A stretch of DNA of 64,000 nucleotides from an uncultured Gammaproteobacteria bacterium. Lineage in GTDB: Bacteria; Pseudomonadota; Gammaproteobacteria; Eutrophobiales; Eutrophobiaceae. The position numbers were made by a program, and so were the translations under genes. The stretch is taken from positions 503,468 to 567,467 of the forward strand of contig CATOTD010000002.1 of the NCBI GenBank assembly GCA_951812995.1, given 5' to 3'. This document shows, in pieces, positions 31,403 to 41,582 of this stretch. Each line of letters opens with the position of its first letter. The first letter of the stretch is position 1. The notes under the pieces are model-generated. The model searched no databases. It was given only the letters and a program-made list of their open reading frames with translations, and was not told the origin of the DNA.

Positions 31403-32227
31403 TCATTTGTAACGTTGCAAAATAAGAATTTCACCTTTCCCATTTCTGGCCAAGTCGCCAGAAAATCGATGTGCTTCGGGTGCATATTTAGCAAGCAGCG
31501 CCCATTCAGGTTCAATACGGGCCAGTTGCGTGAATAATAATCGTAAAAACGCCATCTTCAAGTTGCCACAACTTTTGAATGTTGCGGACAAATGCAATGG
31601 TTTCTTTGCTAACACAAGTGAGCCGCGGCGCATGCCTGCACCAGGGAGCTTGCCCACTTTATCCAGAACAACGATTGTGCCAGCATGAAGACGGCTACCA
31701 CAATAGTCCTTGGACTTTCCTTGAATGAGGATAGTCCCGCGCCGCATCCGATCACCAACGCGGTCACCGGCATTACCTTTAATATATATCAGGCCATTGG
31801 TCATGCCGAATGTATCGCCTGGCAAACCGCCGCCAACATAATCTTGCGCGTTACCCTTTATATTGATACGCCCACCAGACATGGCATTGCCAGCCCAAGA
31901 ACCCACATTACCATGCACAGTAAGACAGCCATTTTTCATTCCTTGTCCCAGGAAATCGCCTACATTACCTTTGACCATGATCGAACCTGCGCCCATACCA
32001 TAGCCCACATTAATGAGTTTATTGGTGCTTTCTTCAATACGAATATCATTTGTATTAGTCCCTTTTACAGTAAACAGGGCATCAAGTCGGACGGCTTCAC
32101 GCCCGTAGACAATCTTAATTTTTTTTATATCAGCAAGCGTCTTGCCAGCTAGATTTTCAGGCGTTAATGGTGTCGCATCCAAGGTAAATAGCGGTGTGCT
32201 TTTTAATGTAAATGTTAATGCGCTCAT
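31403..32227 (-). CDS. fhcC: formyltransferase/hydrolase complex subunit C, copy 1
   Basis: FwdC-type GxxGxxxGxxMxxGxIxxxG repeats (GAGSIMVKGNVGDFLGQGMKNGCLTVHGNVGSWAGNAMSGGRINIKG). Confidence 0.92.
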   Translation of the reverse strand: MSALTFTLKSTPLFTLDATPLTPENLAGKTLADIKKIKIVYGREAVRLDALFTVKGTNTNDIRIEESTNKLINVGYGMGAGSIMVKGNVGDFLGQGMKNGCLTVHGNVGSWAGNAMSGGRINIKGNAQDYVGGGLPGDTFGMTNGLIYIKGNAGDRVGDRMRRGTILIQGKSKDYCGSRLHAGTIVVLDKVGKLPGAGMRRGSLVLAKKPLHLSATFKSCGNLKMAFLRLLFTQLARIEPEWALLAKYAPEAHRFSGDLARNGKGEILILQRYK

Positions 32228-33126
32228 TTAAGTAATGTTCTGAGATAAAATAAGTGGGCACCGAGATTACCGCCGTAATTGCCAGCGCTAATACGGCAGA
32301 TACCATTTTCAGGGCCAAAAGAACACGCGGCTTTTATACCAACACGCATTGCCTGATTGATGGATTCTTTACTGAGACCATCAATAACAATTTCTAATAC
32401 GGAGCCTATCTCATCACCCAATGCAGATTTTACCTGACCTTTAAGCGTCGGACAGTAAGCCTCATTGGTGGATGCGGTGAGGAATTTATATTTTGAACCC
32501 ACCTTTGAACCCGAACCGACAATGCCGCCAGGAAAAGCCGTAATCACGCCCGTCACCGTTCGGATCTCGGCAACTGCTTTTTCACAGGCAGTAAGTCCAT
32601 GCCGCGCCGTTTTTGCCAGGACCAGAAAGTTTCCGCCACCGATTGCCTTTGTTACACCCGTTGTTTCTTCACAAATAAATTCGCCATGCATTACAGGAAT
32701 GCGCCAGAAACGCTTGCCATTGATTATTTTTGATATTTGATAACCGTCTCCAAAAAAGCGCAGACTTTTACCGACAGAGACTTTTTTATCGCTGTCTAAA
32801 CCCGCATAACACGCTGTTGTTGCCGTTGTCATAACCGATTGACCAACGCGGGTTGCGACATGTTTTTCCAGATCTTTCATTGACATGGCAAAGATCATGA
32901 CTGCAATACCAGGTCGTCCATCAGGTGTTTCTGATGGTTTGAGTTCGCGTTCAATATCAGCTTCAATACCACATGCAATAACAGACGAGGCGAAGCCCCG
33001 TATTGCATTTGCCGCACGATAGGCCCACTTCAGTGTCATCGCGGTGATGATTATGCGCGTTGCTTGCATCGGGAACGCTTCCGCAAATGTATCGTCTATT
33101 TGTACGCCATTAATGTGCATCATCAA
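32224..33126 (-). CDS. fhcD: formylmethanofuran:tetrahydromethanopterin formyltransferase, copy 1
   Basis: DDTFAEAFPMQATRIIITAMTLKWAYRAANAIRGFASSVIACGIEADIE, PDGRPGIAVMIFAM, STNEAYCPTL, AGNYGGNLGAHLF. Confidence 0.93.
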   Translation of the reverse strand: MMMHINGVQIDDTFAEAFPMQATRIIITAMTLKWAYRAANAIRGFASSVIACGIEADIERELKPSETPDGRPGIAVMIFAMSMKDLEKHVATRVGQSVMTTATTACYAGLDSDKKVSVGKSLRFFGDGYQISKIINGKRFWRIPVMHGEFICEETTGVTKAIGGGNFLVLAKTARHGLTACEKAVAEIRTVTGVITAFPGGIVGSGSKVGSKYKFLTASTNEAYCPTLKGQVKSALGDEIGSVLEIVIDGLSKESINQAMRVGIKAACSFGPENGICRISAGNYGGNLGAHLFYLRTLLK

Positions 33127-33129
33127 TAT

Positions 33130-34785
33130 CTACATACAGGGCTGGACGATAATTTTTCCACTACCCTGTTCAACGATTTCATCATCACCAATTTTAAAGT
33201 TTCCAAGACTAAGCGTCTGGTAATTATCAAAATAACGTTTCAGTGATTTTTCTATGCCGCTATCATATTCAGGGCGTAATGTGTGCGTCGCACCATTGAC
33301 GACCTTTACAATTTTTCCATTGCGTACGATCAACTCGCCTTCCTTAAAAACATAATCTGGTTTGCTGAACATCCGCTCTTTATTTTTATTGTCGCTATAG
33401 ACAGTAATGTCTGCAATCGCCCCAGGACCAAGATGACCACGGTTTTTTAAGCCGAGACTTTTGGCTGGAGCCGCTCTGGTCATGATTGCGATTTCATATA
33501 AGGAATATTCTCTATCGATACTGGAAAGTGTGCTTGCCGCCGCCGCTTCTTTATTGATAGTCGACAGCATGTCGCCTCTAAAACTGAGATCCATTAATAA
33601 ACGAATCAGATGCGGATAACTTGTAAATGGTGCGCCATTAGGATGATCGGTCGTGAGGAAAATTCTCCAGGGATCATCAACCAACAAGAATAGTTCAAGA
33701 CCAATAGCCCATTGCAAGGCATTGACAAAATTTTTGTCTCTGTACTTAAAAGGCACAACGCCACAACCGGCATCACATTCAATGTCCATAATGACCCATT
33801 TTTTAGGGTGTGCGTGCCAATGACCCGCATATTGTTGCATTACATCACCAGATGCGGTGACGGTTTGACCAAATAGGACCTGCCCAACATCAATCGATAT
33901 ATTCGGGTTTTTATTGACTGCTTCAGCAATCTCTGCCGCACCAGATGAAAAATTTTTATCGCCTTCAGTGCCGTAGCTATGAAATTGAATATGCGTTAGA
34001 TGCATACGCATACCTTCAACAGCACGAATCGTGTCCAGGGTCGTGTTGAGATTACCGGGAACACCAAGATTACAACCATGTACATGTAAGGGATGGGGTA
34101 TGCCTAATTCAGTAACGGCTCTTATCAAGGATTTAAGAATATCTCTTGGAGAGACACCGTAGTGTTGATTTAATGCATCCAGCTCAAGTTGTCTTTGATT
34201 AAACTTAAATGCACTTATACCGCCAGGATTGACGACTTTGATCCCGAGTGCCTGTGTCGCATTAATTATCCAGCCGACATAATCGCTGATGAGGGCCTGA
34301 TCTTTTTTGGAAGCAAGCATGCGTAAAAAGAAGTCATCATTGCCAAGCATGGCATAGGCACCTTTATCGACCATCGGTGTATCGGCCATTTCCATGTGTG
34401 TATGGCGCGCATTGGTCGGTAGCATCGCGGGCTCAAAGCAAGCGGTGTAACCCATTTCTGCGTAACGGTAACCCGCAGTCAGTGTTGATGGCCCGGCATG
34501 ACCACAGCCGGATCGGGTAAGGTCTGTTTTCTCGACTAAATCTACGGCATGATCTTCTGGCATCATCATACGGGCTATGTTGACTTTGCCGCCCCCAATA
34601 TGAGTATGAATATCAATGGCCCCGGCCATTATGATCTTGCCTTGCAGATCGTAGGTTTTACCTATCTTTGCATTGCCTGATGGTTTGCGGGTGATGCAAG
34701 CATCATTGATGTAGATATCCCGATGTTCTCCATTAATACCATGCACTGGATCGTAAACAATACCGTTAGTTAATTTTATATACAT
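33130..34785 (-). CDS. fhcA: formyltransferase/hydrolase complex subunit A, copy 1
   Basis: GAIDIHTHIGGGKVNIARMMMPEDH, HVHGCNLGVPGN, TTDHPNGAPFTSYPHLI; FwdA-type amidohydrolase. Confidence 0.93.
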   Translation of the reverse strand: MYIKLTNGIVYDPVHGINGEHRDIYINDACITRKPSGNAKIGKTYDLQGKIIMAGAIDIHTHIGGGKVNIARMMMPEDHAVDLVEKTDLTRSGCGHAGPSTLTAGYRYAEMGYTACFEPAMLPTNARHTHMEMADTPMVDKGAYAMLGNDDFFLRMLASKKDQALISDYVGWIINATQALGIKVVNPGGISAFKFNQRQLELDALNQHYGVSPRDILKSLIRAVTELGIPHPLHVHGCNLGVPGNLNTTLDTIRAVEGMRMHLTHIQFHSYGTEGDKNFSSGAAEIAEAVNKNPNISIDVGQVLFGQTVTASGDVMQQYAGHWHAHPKKWVIMDIECDAGCGVVPFKYRDKNFVNALQWAIGLELFLLVDDPWRIFLTTDHPNGAPFTSYPHLIRLLMDLSFRGDMLSTINKEAAAASTLSSIDREYSLYEIAIMTRAAPAKSLGLKNRGHLGPGAIADITVYSDNKNKERMFSKPDYVFKEGELIVRNGKIVKVVNGATHTLRPEYDSGIEKSLKRYFDNYQTLSLGNFKIGDDEIVEQGSGKIIVQPCM

Positions 34786-34794
34786 TGATTCTGC

Positions 34795-36072
34795 CTACAG
34801 CCTTGCTACGACCTGTTTGAGGAGAGAATGAACACTTTCATATTTAGATTGCCGCACTTTTTTTAATGGTAGTGATACGACGCTGTCGGTGCGAAATAAT
34901 TGCCCTGTGTGATCAACACCAGGTGTTGCAACCGGGATAAAAACAGAGGGATTAAAGTTTAATTTAGTATCGGGTGTGCCAAGTACTACCGTTGGTATAG
35001 ACGCGCGTGGTGCATTAATATTTGCACTGAAACTTGAGATCCAAACTAGGGCATCGACCTCTTTCTTCTTAAGAACATTGCGCATTGAATACCGTTGCGC
35101 GGCATAATCGGGGTAGCCTTTGTTGAAACTAACACGCAATGGATAACCACTTTGCCAGGCACAAACATTGTTGGCACTGGTGGCACCATCATTGCCCGCG
35201 AGTGAAAATCCGGCAAAGCGCGTGAACCGTGTCAAATATTTAACAAGCTCACAAAAATTCTGGATTGTAAGTTCGGCATGCGGGATATCCAACTCCGCCG
35301 GAGACCAGACAATAACGCCATATTTGGCGGCACGCATTTGTGTAGCCAGCGTTTGTAGTGTTTTAATTTTGAGACCGGCAATTTCTTTTACATCCAATGC
35401 GGCACCTGTAAGCAGGGCATGCAGACTCGATATGACTTCACCAATCTGATCGGTTTTACAATTCAACACAGTCGGATGCCGACCATTTGGACTTATGCCA
35501 GCTTTGCAATCTGGTTTATCACCTATGTATACAATTTGTCGTTGCGCAGGCTTCAGATTAAACATGGATTTTTTATGCCAGATGGTGCGTTCAAAAAAAC
35601 GCGGGAAATTTGCGGCATCTGTACCTACAAAAATAATTAAATCTGCACGATTTCTAATTTCAGTCATGGTTGTTGTAATCCAACCGAGATCTTGCAACAC
35701 AAGTGAGTTACGTATCAGGGCATCCCCGTGCATGTGATCAACTATGGCACCTGTTTTGTCTGCAAGATGCATCACCTGCCGCATCCCACCAACGTCAGTA
35801 CCAAGACCGGCAAATAAAGGGTTGTGTGATTTTTTGAGTATCTCACATATTCTATTTATGGCATCGACAAGCGGGACTGGCTGGCCTTTGATCTTTGCAG
35901 AAATGACAGCTTGTTCAGCTTCAAAAGCAACTGTCGCTTTTGGGCAAGCATTTTTAAGTATCTTCAGCGTACCTCCCTGATTTTGGATTACCAGGTCATC
36001 ACACAGAATGCTGCAGAATGGACAAGTAACCTCCTTTGTAATACTAGCGACGGTATTCGGGGCTTTGTTCAA
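34795..36072 (-). CDS. fhcB: formyltransferase/hydrolase complex subunit B, copy 1
   Basis: CPFCSILCDDLVI near N-terminus; FwdB-like fold residues (GLGTDVGGMRQVMHLADKTGA, RADLIIFVGTDAANFPRFFERTIW); operon position. Confidence 0.88.
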   Translation of the reverse strand: MNKAPNTVASITKEVTCPFCSILCDDLVIQNQGGTLKILKNACPKATVAFEAEQAVISAKIKGQPVPLVDAINRICEILKKSHNPLFAGLGTDVGGMRQVMHLADKTGAIVDHMHGDALIRNSLVLQDLGWITTTMTEIRNRADLIIFVGTDAANFPRFFERTIWHKKSMFNLKPAQRQIVYIGDKPDCKAGISPNGRHPTVLNCKTDQIGEVISSLHALLTGAALDVKEIAGLKIKTLQTLATQMRAAKYGVIVWSPAELDIPHAELTIQNFCELVKYLTRFTRFAGFSLAGNDGATSANNVCAWQSGYPLRVSFNKGYPDYAAQRYSMRNVLKKKEVDALVWISSFSANINAPRASIPTVVLGTPDTKLNFNPSVFIPVATPGVDHTGQLFRTDSVVSLPLKKVRQSKYESVHSLLKQVVARL

Positions 36073-36223
36073 TACTCACTCCTTAAGTTTTTATAAAAAT
36101 TTGCGCAAGATAAATTTTTGATGCAACAATGCCTGTTTGTATAAACACACATCAATAACAGCAATTCTACGGAACTTGGGATATATCTGTGAAATGTGTA
36201 AGCAGGATCTGAAGAATATAGTA

Positions 36224-37606
36224 TTAATCGATCACTGACAACATGTCCCGAATAGAGGTGTATTTCTCTCTAGGCTTCCCTTTGATCTTGCCACGCTCAA
36301 TTTCTTTTGCATCTATTTTCTGCCACTCATCATAATTAATATAACGGTGTTTTTTATCATTCAAAATTGATAAAACAGCATCTGCTCCGGCTTTTTTATT
36401 GCCATCATCCAGCCTTGTCAGGTCGTGTAATAAGCATTCGACTGTTTCAACACTACAGGCACGATTGGTGCCGATTATGCCGCTGGGGCCACGTTTAATC
36501 CAACCCGCCGCATACATCTGCAGGACGATGTTAGCATTGCTGTCCAGCACTCTGCCTTTATCGTTAGGGATAAGGCCCTGGTTGTCAGCAAAGGGCACAC
36601 CTGTTAGCGGCACACCTCGATAACCAATGCTACGAAACAGGAGGCCCGTTTCCAGTTCAACAGTCTCGCCAGTAGCACTTGCAGATTGTTGAAAAGATGC
36701 CCCCGACAGAATGTTTTTTTCCAGAATGATTTTTTCAAGGCGTTCATGACCGATTAATTCCTTTGGACTCATTAAAAAATTGAAGAAACATTTTCTAGAT
36801 TTAGCATGGTCAATATCACATTTGGAAAACGCACAAAATAAGTCGTATATTTTTTTACTGGCAATATTGTTTTTCTCCGCCAACTCTTTTTCGCTTTCAG
36901 GATTTAGGATCATGTCCTCTGGCAAAACAATGGAATGACAGTCTGGAAGCTCGCCAAATTCGCGTAGTTCTTTTGGCGTAAATTTAGCCTGCGTCGGTCC
37001 GCGGCGACCAATAATATGTATTTCTTTTATTTTACTTTCGGCTAATGCGTCTAGTGCATGTTGGGCAATGTCAGTGTGTTTTAGCGCATCAACTGTTTTT
37101 GCTAATATTCTACCGACATCGGCGGCAACATTACCCTGACCGATGATGACGGCAACCGCGTGTGAAAGATCAAACACACAGTCACGGTAATCCGGGTGGC
37201 CATTATACCAACCGACAAATTCAGTCGCGGTATAACTCCCTTTTAGATCTTCTCCAGGAATGCCGAGTTTCCGATCCGATTCAGCACCGCATGCGAAAAT
37301 GACAGCGTGGTGTGAAGCGCATAGTTGTGCAACAGAAATATCCACTCCCACGGTCACATTCGCTATTAAATTAAAGTCTGGTGAATGTGCAATCTTTTCA
37401 TAAAGTTTGATTGCTTGTTTTAGTTTTTGATGATCAGGCGCAACGCCACTGCGTACCAAACCAAAAGGTGTAGGCAATCTTTCCAGCATATCCACCTTTA
37501 CAGTAAGGCCCGATTTAAGTAATGCTTCTGCCGCATAGAACCCACTCGGGCCACTACCGACAATGGCGACTAATAATGGATTTTGTTCTGTACCAAGCGT
37601 CGGCAT
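36224..37606 (-). CDS. ferredoxin-NADP reductase (FprA/adrenodoxin-reductase type)
   Basis: VAIVGSGPSGFYAAEALLKSG, MLERLPTPFGLVRSGVAPDHQKLKQ, VIGQGNVAADVGRIL, RSIGYRG, GWIKRGPSGIIGTNR. Confidence 0.93.
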   Translation of the reverse strand: MPTLGTEQNPLLVAIVGSGPSGFYAAEALLKSGLTVKVDMLERLPTPFGLVRSGVAPDHQKLKQAIKLYEKIAHSPDFNLIANVTVGVDISVAQLCASHHAVIFACGAESDRKLGIPGEDLKGSYTATEFVGWYNGHPDYRDCVFDLSHAVAVIIGQGNVAADVGRILAKTVDALKHTDIAQHALDALAESKIKEIHIIGRRGPTQAKFTPKELREFGELPDCHSIVLPEDMILNPESEKELAEKNNIASKKIYDLFCAFSKCDIDHAKSRKCFFNFLMSPKELIGHERLEKIILEKNILSGASFQQSASATGETVELETGLLFRSIGYRGVPLTGVPFADNQGLIPNDKGRVLDSNANIVLQMYAAGWIKRGPSGIIGTNRACSVETVECLLHDLTRLDDGNKKAGADAVLSILNDKKHRYINYDEWQKIDAKEIERGKIKGKPREKYTSIRDMLSVID

Positions 37607-37615
37607 CGGCTGTGC

Positions 37616-37921
37616 CTAAAAACCTAATGCTGTTTTGCGTTCTTCTGCACCAGGTAACGGTTCCATTTGTTCTTCACAAACCGGCAGGTTTGGTGCTTTT
37701 TCAGCATTGATTGCAACCCAGATTTCTTTGTCTTCTGGAATATCATCGCCTTCATAAATTGCCTGTACCGGACATTCAGGTATGCAGGCACTACAATCAA
37801 TACATACATCTGGATCGATATACAGCATTTCATCATCATAATGAAAGCAGGCAACCGGGCAGACTGTCACACAATCAGTAAAACGGCAGTCTTTACAGTT
37901 ATCAGTTACGATTGTTGTCAT
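37616..37921 (-). CDS. fdxA: 7Fe/8Fe ferredoxin (FdxA type)
   Basis: DNCKDCRFTDCVTVCPVACFHYDDEMLYIDPDVCIDCSACIPECPVQAIY. Confidence 0.93.
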   Translation of the reverse strand: MTTIVTDNCKDCRFTDCVTVCPVACFHYDDEMLYIDPDVCIDCSACIPECPVQAIYEGDDIPEDKEIWVAINAEKAPNLPVCEEQMEPLPGAEERKTALGF

Positions 37922-37970
37922 CTTTATTCTCCTTAGCCATTACGGCATTTTTTCTAGTGTTAAGGTTAGT

Positions 37971-38789
37971 TTATTGTAGCTTCCCGGCATAGAGCAAAAT
38001 TTCCCCTCGATTTAATTCTACTGAATCGCCACACCATCTCTCAAAAGGGCCACGCATGAATGAATCGCTGATTGCAAGCCCCATCGATTTTAAATATTTG
38101 AAATAATGGCGAAGAAAAATGGGTTGATAATCGCAGCTCCGTGTAAATGTAGGCAGTAACGCCGTTTTTGTTTGGCAGATGATTGTACCACGCTTCATCC
38201 CCGCGCCGGGACGTAGCCCCATTTCACCGAGCACAATGATAGTGCCTGCGCACATATTAACGCCGGTAAAGTCGCCTGTGTTGCCGCCAACAACAATTAA
38301 GCCACGGCGTATAACATGGCCAGTTTCGTTTTTAACATGCCCATGCACGATAATCTCGCCACCCTGCATGCCGATAGTGCTGCCACGATAACCACTGCCG
38401 ACCATATGCCCCGCATTACCCTTGACAATAATTCTGCCGCCAAGCATTTCAGCACCTAGCCAATCGGTCGCATTGCCTTCAATTACAATTTCACCCCCGC
38501 GCATGGCAGCACCAGTATGGGTACCAACATTGCCGCTGATCGTTATTTTTCCATACGACATAGCCGAGGCGATATGCTTGACGTTGACAAGATCGCCTTC
38601 AATCATAATCTCACCATCAAACTCACCGCGGCATTCAAAGAACGCTTTTAATGGCACCTGACGATTGCCATGCAAAACAGTTAAATTTTCAATTGCAGAT
38701 GTTTTGAGTGATTGCAATTTGTCAGGACATATACAGTCCGCCTCCAACGGCACTTCGGGTTCAGTATGCAGTTTTAATTCAAGTGCCAT
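37971..38789 (-). CDS. fhcC: formyltransferase/hydrolase complex subunit C, copy 2
   Basis: VGTHTGAAMRGGEIVIEGNATDWLGAEMLGGRIIVKGNAGHMVG repeats. Confidence 0.92.
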   Translation of the reverse strand: MALELKLHTEPEVPLEADCICPDKLQSLKTSAIENLTVLHGNRQVPLKAFFECRGEFDGEIMIEGDLVNVKHIASAMSYGKITISGNVGTHTGAAMRGGEIVIEGNATDWLGAEMLGGRIIVKGNAGHMVGSGYRGSTIGMQGGEIIVHGHVKNETGHVIRRGLIVVGGNTGDFTGVNMCAGTIIVLGEMGLRPGAGMKRGTIICQTKTALLPTFTRSCDYQPIFLRHYFKYLKSMGLAISDSFMRGPFERWCGDSVELNRGEILLYAGKLQ

Positions 38790-39696
38790 TTGTCAAGCCT
38801 GCTTGTTTTTCAAGATCGAGTTTATGTAGGTGGATAGCGTATTGACCAAGCCCACCACCATAGTTGCCGGCGGCTATTTTTCTGATGCCCGGTTGAGCGG
38901 CGGCTGTGATGCCGACACGCATTGCCTGTTCTACGGCCTCAAGCGACAGGCCATCTACCACAATTTCCAGGACGCTGTTGATGTCATCATCCAGTTTTGA
39001 ATCTGCCACTACACCACGTAATGTAGGGCAATAGGCATCGTTGGTAGAGGCATTCAATGTCTTATATTTAGAGCCGACCTTACTACCACTGCGTACGACA
39101 CCATTCGGAAACGGCAAAATGATGTCGGGTAATTCACGCATCATTTTTGTAGCAGCACTCGCGGCTTTTAGCGTCTTTTTTTGATCCTTGCCCAAGATTA
39201 ATAAATTACCGCCACCCACTGCTTCTTGCACATTGAATTTGTCTGCAACCAAGAATTCGCCATCCATCACCGGGATACGCCAGTGCCGATTGTCTCCAAG
39301 CACCTTACTCATTTGATACCCATCACCAAAATAACGTAATTGACCACCGACAGCAACGGGCGAACCCTGCGCTAAACCGTTATAGCAAGCCGTAGTGGGA
39401 CAGGTCATAACGCATTGACCAATACGCTCCACCAAGCGTTGCCCAAGGCTCTTGGTAGTCATGGCAAATAGTAAAACACTGATCCCAGGCCTTAGATCAG
39501 GTGATTTTTCAGCATCAATAATAGCCTCTATATTTGCCTCACATCGACACGCTATAATAGAGGTCGCAAAGCCGGTCATTGATTGTGCGGCCGCCAGTGC
39601 CCATGCTTTTGTCTCAGCCGTGATAATGATACGACTGCCATACATCTTGAATGCTTCGGCAAAGGTATCGACTATGACGGTTGAATTAATTTTCAT
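38779..39696 (-). CDS. fhcD: formylmethanofuran:tetrahydromethanopterin formyltransferase, copy 2
   Basis: DTFAEAFKMYGSRIIITAETKAWALAAAQSMTGFATSIIACRCEANIE, STNDAYCPTLRG, AAGNYGGGLGQY. Confidence 0.93.
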   Translation of the reverse strand: MKINSTVIVDTFAEAFKMYGSRIIITAETKAWALAAAQSMTGFATSIIACRCEANIEAIIDAEKSPDLRPGISVLLFAMTTKSLGQRLVERIGQCVMTCPTTACYNGLAQGSPVAVGGQLRYFGDGYQMSKVLGDNRHWRIPVMDGEFLVADKFNVQEAVGGGNLLILGKDQKKTLKAASAATKMMRELPDIILPFPNGVVRSGSKVGSKYKTLNASTNDAYCPTLRGVVADSKLDDDINSVLEIVVDGLSLEAVEQAMRVGITAAAQPGIRKIAAGNYGGGLGQYAIHLHKLDLEKQAGLTNGT

Positions 39697-39703
39697 ATCC
39701 GGC

Positions 39704-41353
39704 TTATCCCTTCGCTATCCCCGTTGTAATGATCTCATGATCATGGAGATAACTATCGTCAACTGCATAATTGGAAAATTCAATAGAATAATAATTTTCG
39801 AAGAACGGTTGTACGACCGTTTCAATTTTCTTGTCATATTCTGGTGTGATATGTAACAGCTTACCAATAAGATCATTTCTAAACTCGTGATTTTCTATAA
39901 TGGGAACCCCTGATTTTATGACATAGCGTGGGGTATTGAACATCATTTCCTTGTCATCCATTTCATCATAAATGGTAATATCGGCATCGGCATCACGCCC
40001 TAAATGCCCTTTGGCAGGCAAACCCAGGGCTCTGGCAGGCCCGGCGCGCGTTATGATCGCAATTTCATTCAAGGTAAATTCGCGGTCCAGATCGCGCAAG
40101 GAGCAATTTGCCAATGCTTTTTGATTGACACGCTTCATTTCCTCGTGTCGAAAGCCTTTATCCATAAGTAACTTAATCAGTTTTGGATAGCTCATGAATG
40201 ATCCACCATTAGGATGATCGGTAGACAGGATAACGCGCCAGGGATCTTTCGATAACAGAAATATCTCCAGCCCAATCGCCCACTGCAATGTGTGCATGTA
40301 GACATGCTCCTGATACTGGAACGGGACAATACCGCAACCACTTTCACACTCGGTATCTGCATTCACCCATTTGCCCTTACTGTGCCCTTTCAAGACATAA
40401 GCTAAAGGGGCATCGGCTGTCATGATGGTTGATTTACCGAACATGACCTGACCGACATCGCAGGTAATATTGGGATGGTTATCGACGTACTCAACAATCT
40501 CAGCGGCCTTGGAAGTCGGGTTCTTGCCTAACTCACCGCCATAGCTGTGGAACTGTATGTGTGCGATATGGGCCCGCATATCGCCCGCGGTCTTCATTGT
40601 TTCCAGCGTTGTTTTATAGTTGCCGCTATGACCAAGATTATTGCAGTGAATATGCGGCGGATGCGGGAAACCCTGTTTGTTGACGGAGATGATGAAGGCC
40701 TCAATAATCGCACGTGGGCTAAGGCCTTCGTCTGTTTTTTCGTCAATGTCGGAGACGTTGGAATTCCGCTTACCCTTCCAAGGTTCATCACCACCAGGAT
40801 TGACAAGTTTTACGGTGTAGGCCTTGGTGGCGTTGATCCACCAGGCAACAGCCTGGTCGAACTCTTCCATGCGCTTCTCACGTAACAGGGTTTGCAAAAA
40901 TATGTTTTCGCCGAGCAAGACATAAAAGCCTTTATCAATAACGGGGGTATCATGAAACTCCTCAAGTGTATGGCGTGCCCCTATTGGTGTCACGGCCGCT
41001 TCCATTGCGGTTGTATAACCCAAAGTGGCGTAGCGGTAACCCGTTGCAAACGTAGAGGGAACGGTGCCGCCCGTACCGGAACGGGTCAGTGGTGTTGATG
41101 GATGCACGTCATGGCGATGATCTTCAGGCTGAAGTTTCCTCGCGGCGTTTACCTTAGGGCCTGCGATATGACAGTGAATATCAACACCGCCAGGCATAAT
41201 AACCATGCCTTGCGCATCAATGACAGTCGCATCATCGGGCACAGAATCAACAATTTTACCGTTCTGGATGCAAATTTCTTTTATTTTGCCATCTATATTA
41301 TTGGCCGGATCATAGACTTTGCCATTTACGATGCGCATGGTAGTCAACATCAC
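39704..41353 (-). CDS. fhcA: formyltransferase/hydrolase complex subunit A, copy 2
   Basis: GGVDIHCHIAGPKVNAARKLQPEDH, HIHCNNLGHSGN, STDHPNGGSFMSYPKLI. Confidence 0.93.
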   Translation of the reverse strand: MMLTTMRIVNGKVYDPANNIDGKIKEICIQNGKIVDSVPDDATVIDAQGMVIMPGGVDIHCHIAGPKVNAARKLQPEDHRHDVHPSTPLTRSGTGGTVPSTFATGYRYATLGYTTAMEAAVTPIGARHTLEEFHDTPVIDKGFYVLLGENIFLQTLLREKRMEEFDQAVAWWINATKAYTVKLVNPGGDEPWKGKRNSNVSDIDEKTDEGLSPRAIIEAFIISVNKQGFPHPPHIHCNNLGHSGNYKTTLETMKTAGDMRAHIAHIQFHSYGGELGKNPTSKAAEIVEYVDNHPNITCDVGQVMFGKSTIMTADAPLAYVLKGHSKGKWVNADTECESGCGIVPFQYQEHVYMHTLQWAIGLEIFLLSKDPWRVILSTDHPNGGSFMSYPKLIKLLMDKGFRHEEMKRVNQKALANCSLRDLDREFTLNEIAIITRAGPARALGLPAKGHLGRDADADITIYDEMDDKEMMFNTPRYVIKSGVPIIENHEFRNDLIGKLLHITPEYDKKIETVVQPFFENYYSIEFSNYAVDDSYLHDHEIITTGIAKG

Positions 41354-41582
41354 ATACCCCTATTATTTTATATTTTTTATGCGCAATTTACGCCGCCGTT
41401 GAATACTGATCATTCATCAAAAAATTATTTATGTCCGTCTGCCGCGGGCATGATAGCTTGTCGTGCTGATCAATGCTTATGCGCTCGTCATAGGCCACAC
41501 TGATCTGTTAATCCTGATGCACCCACAATAACACTCAAAGCAGACTATTTTAATGGTCGCAATAAAACTAAAGCAACGCTTT

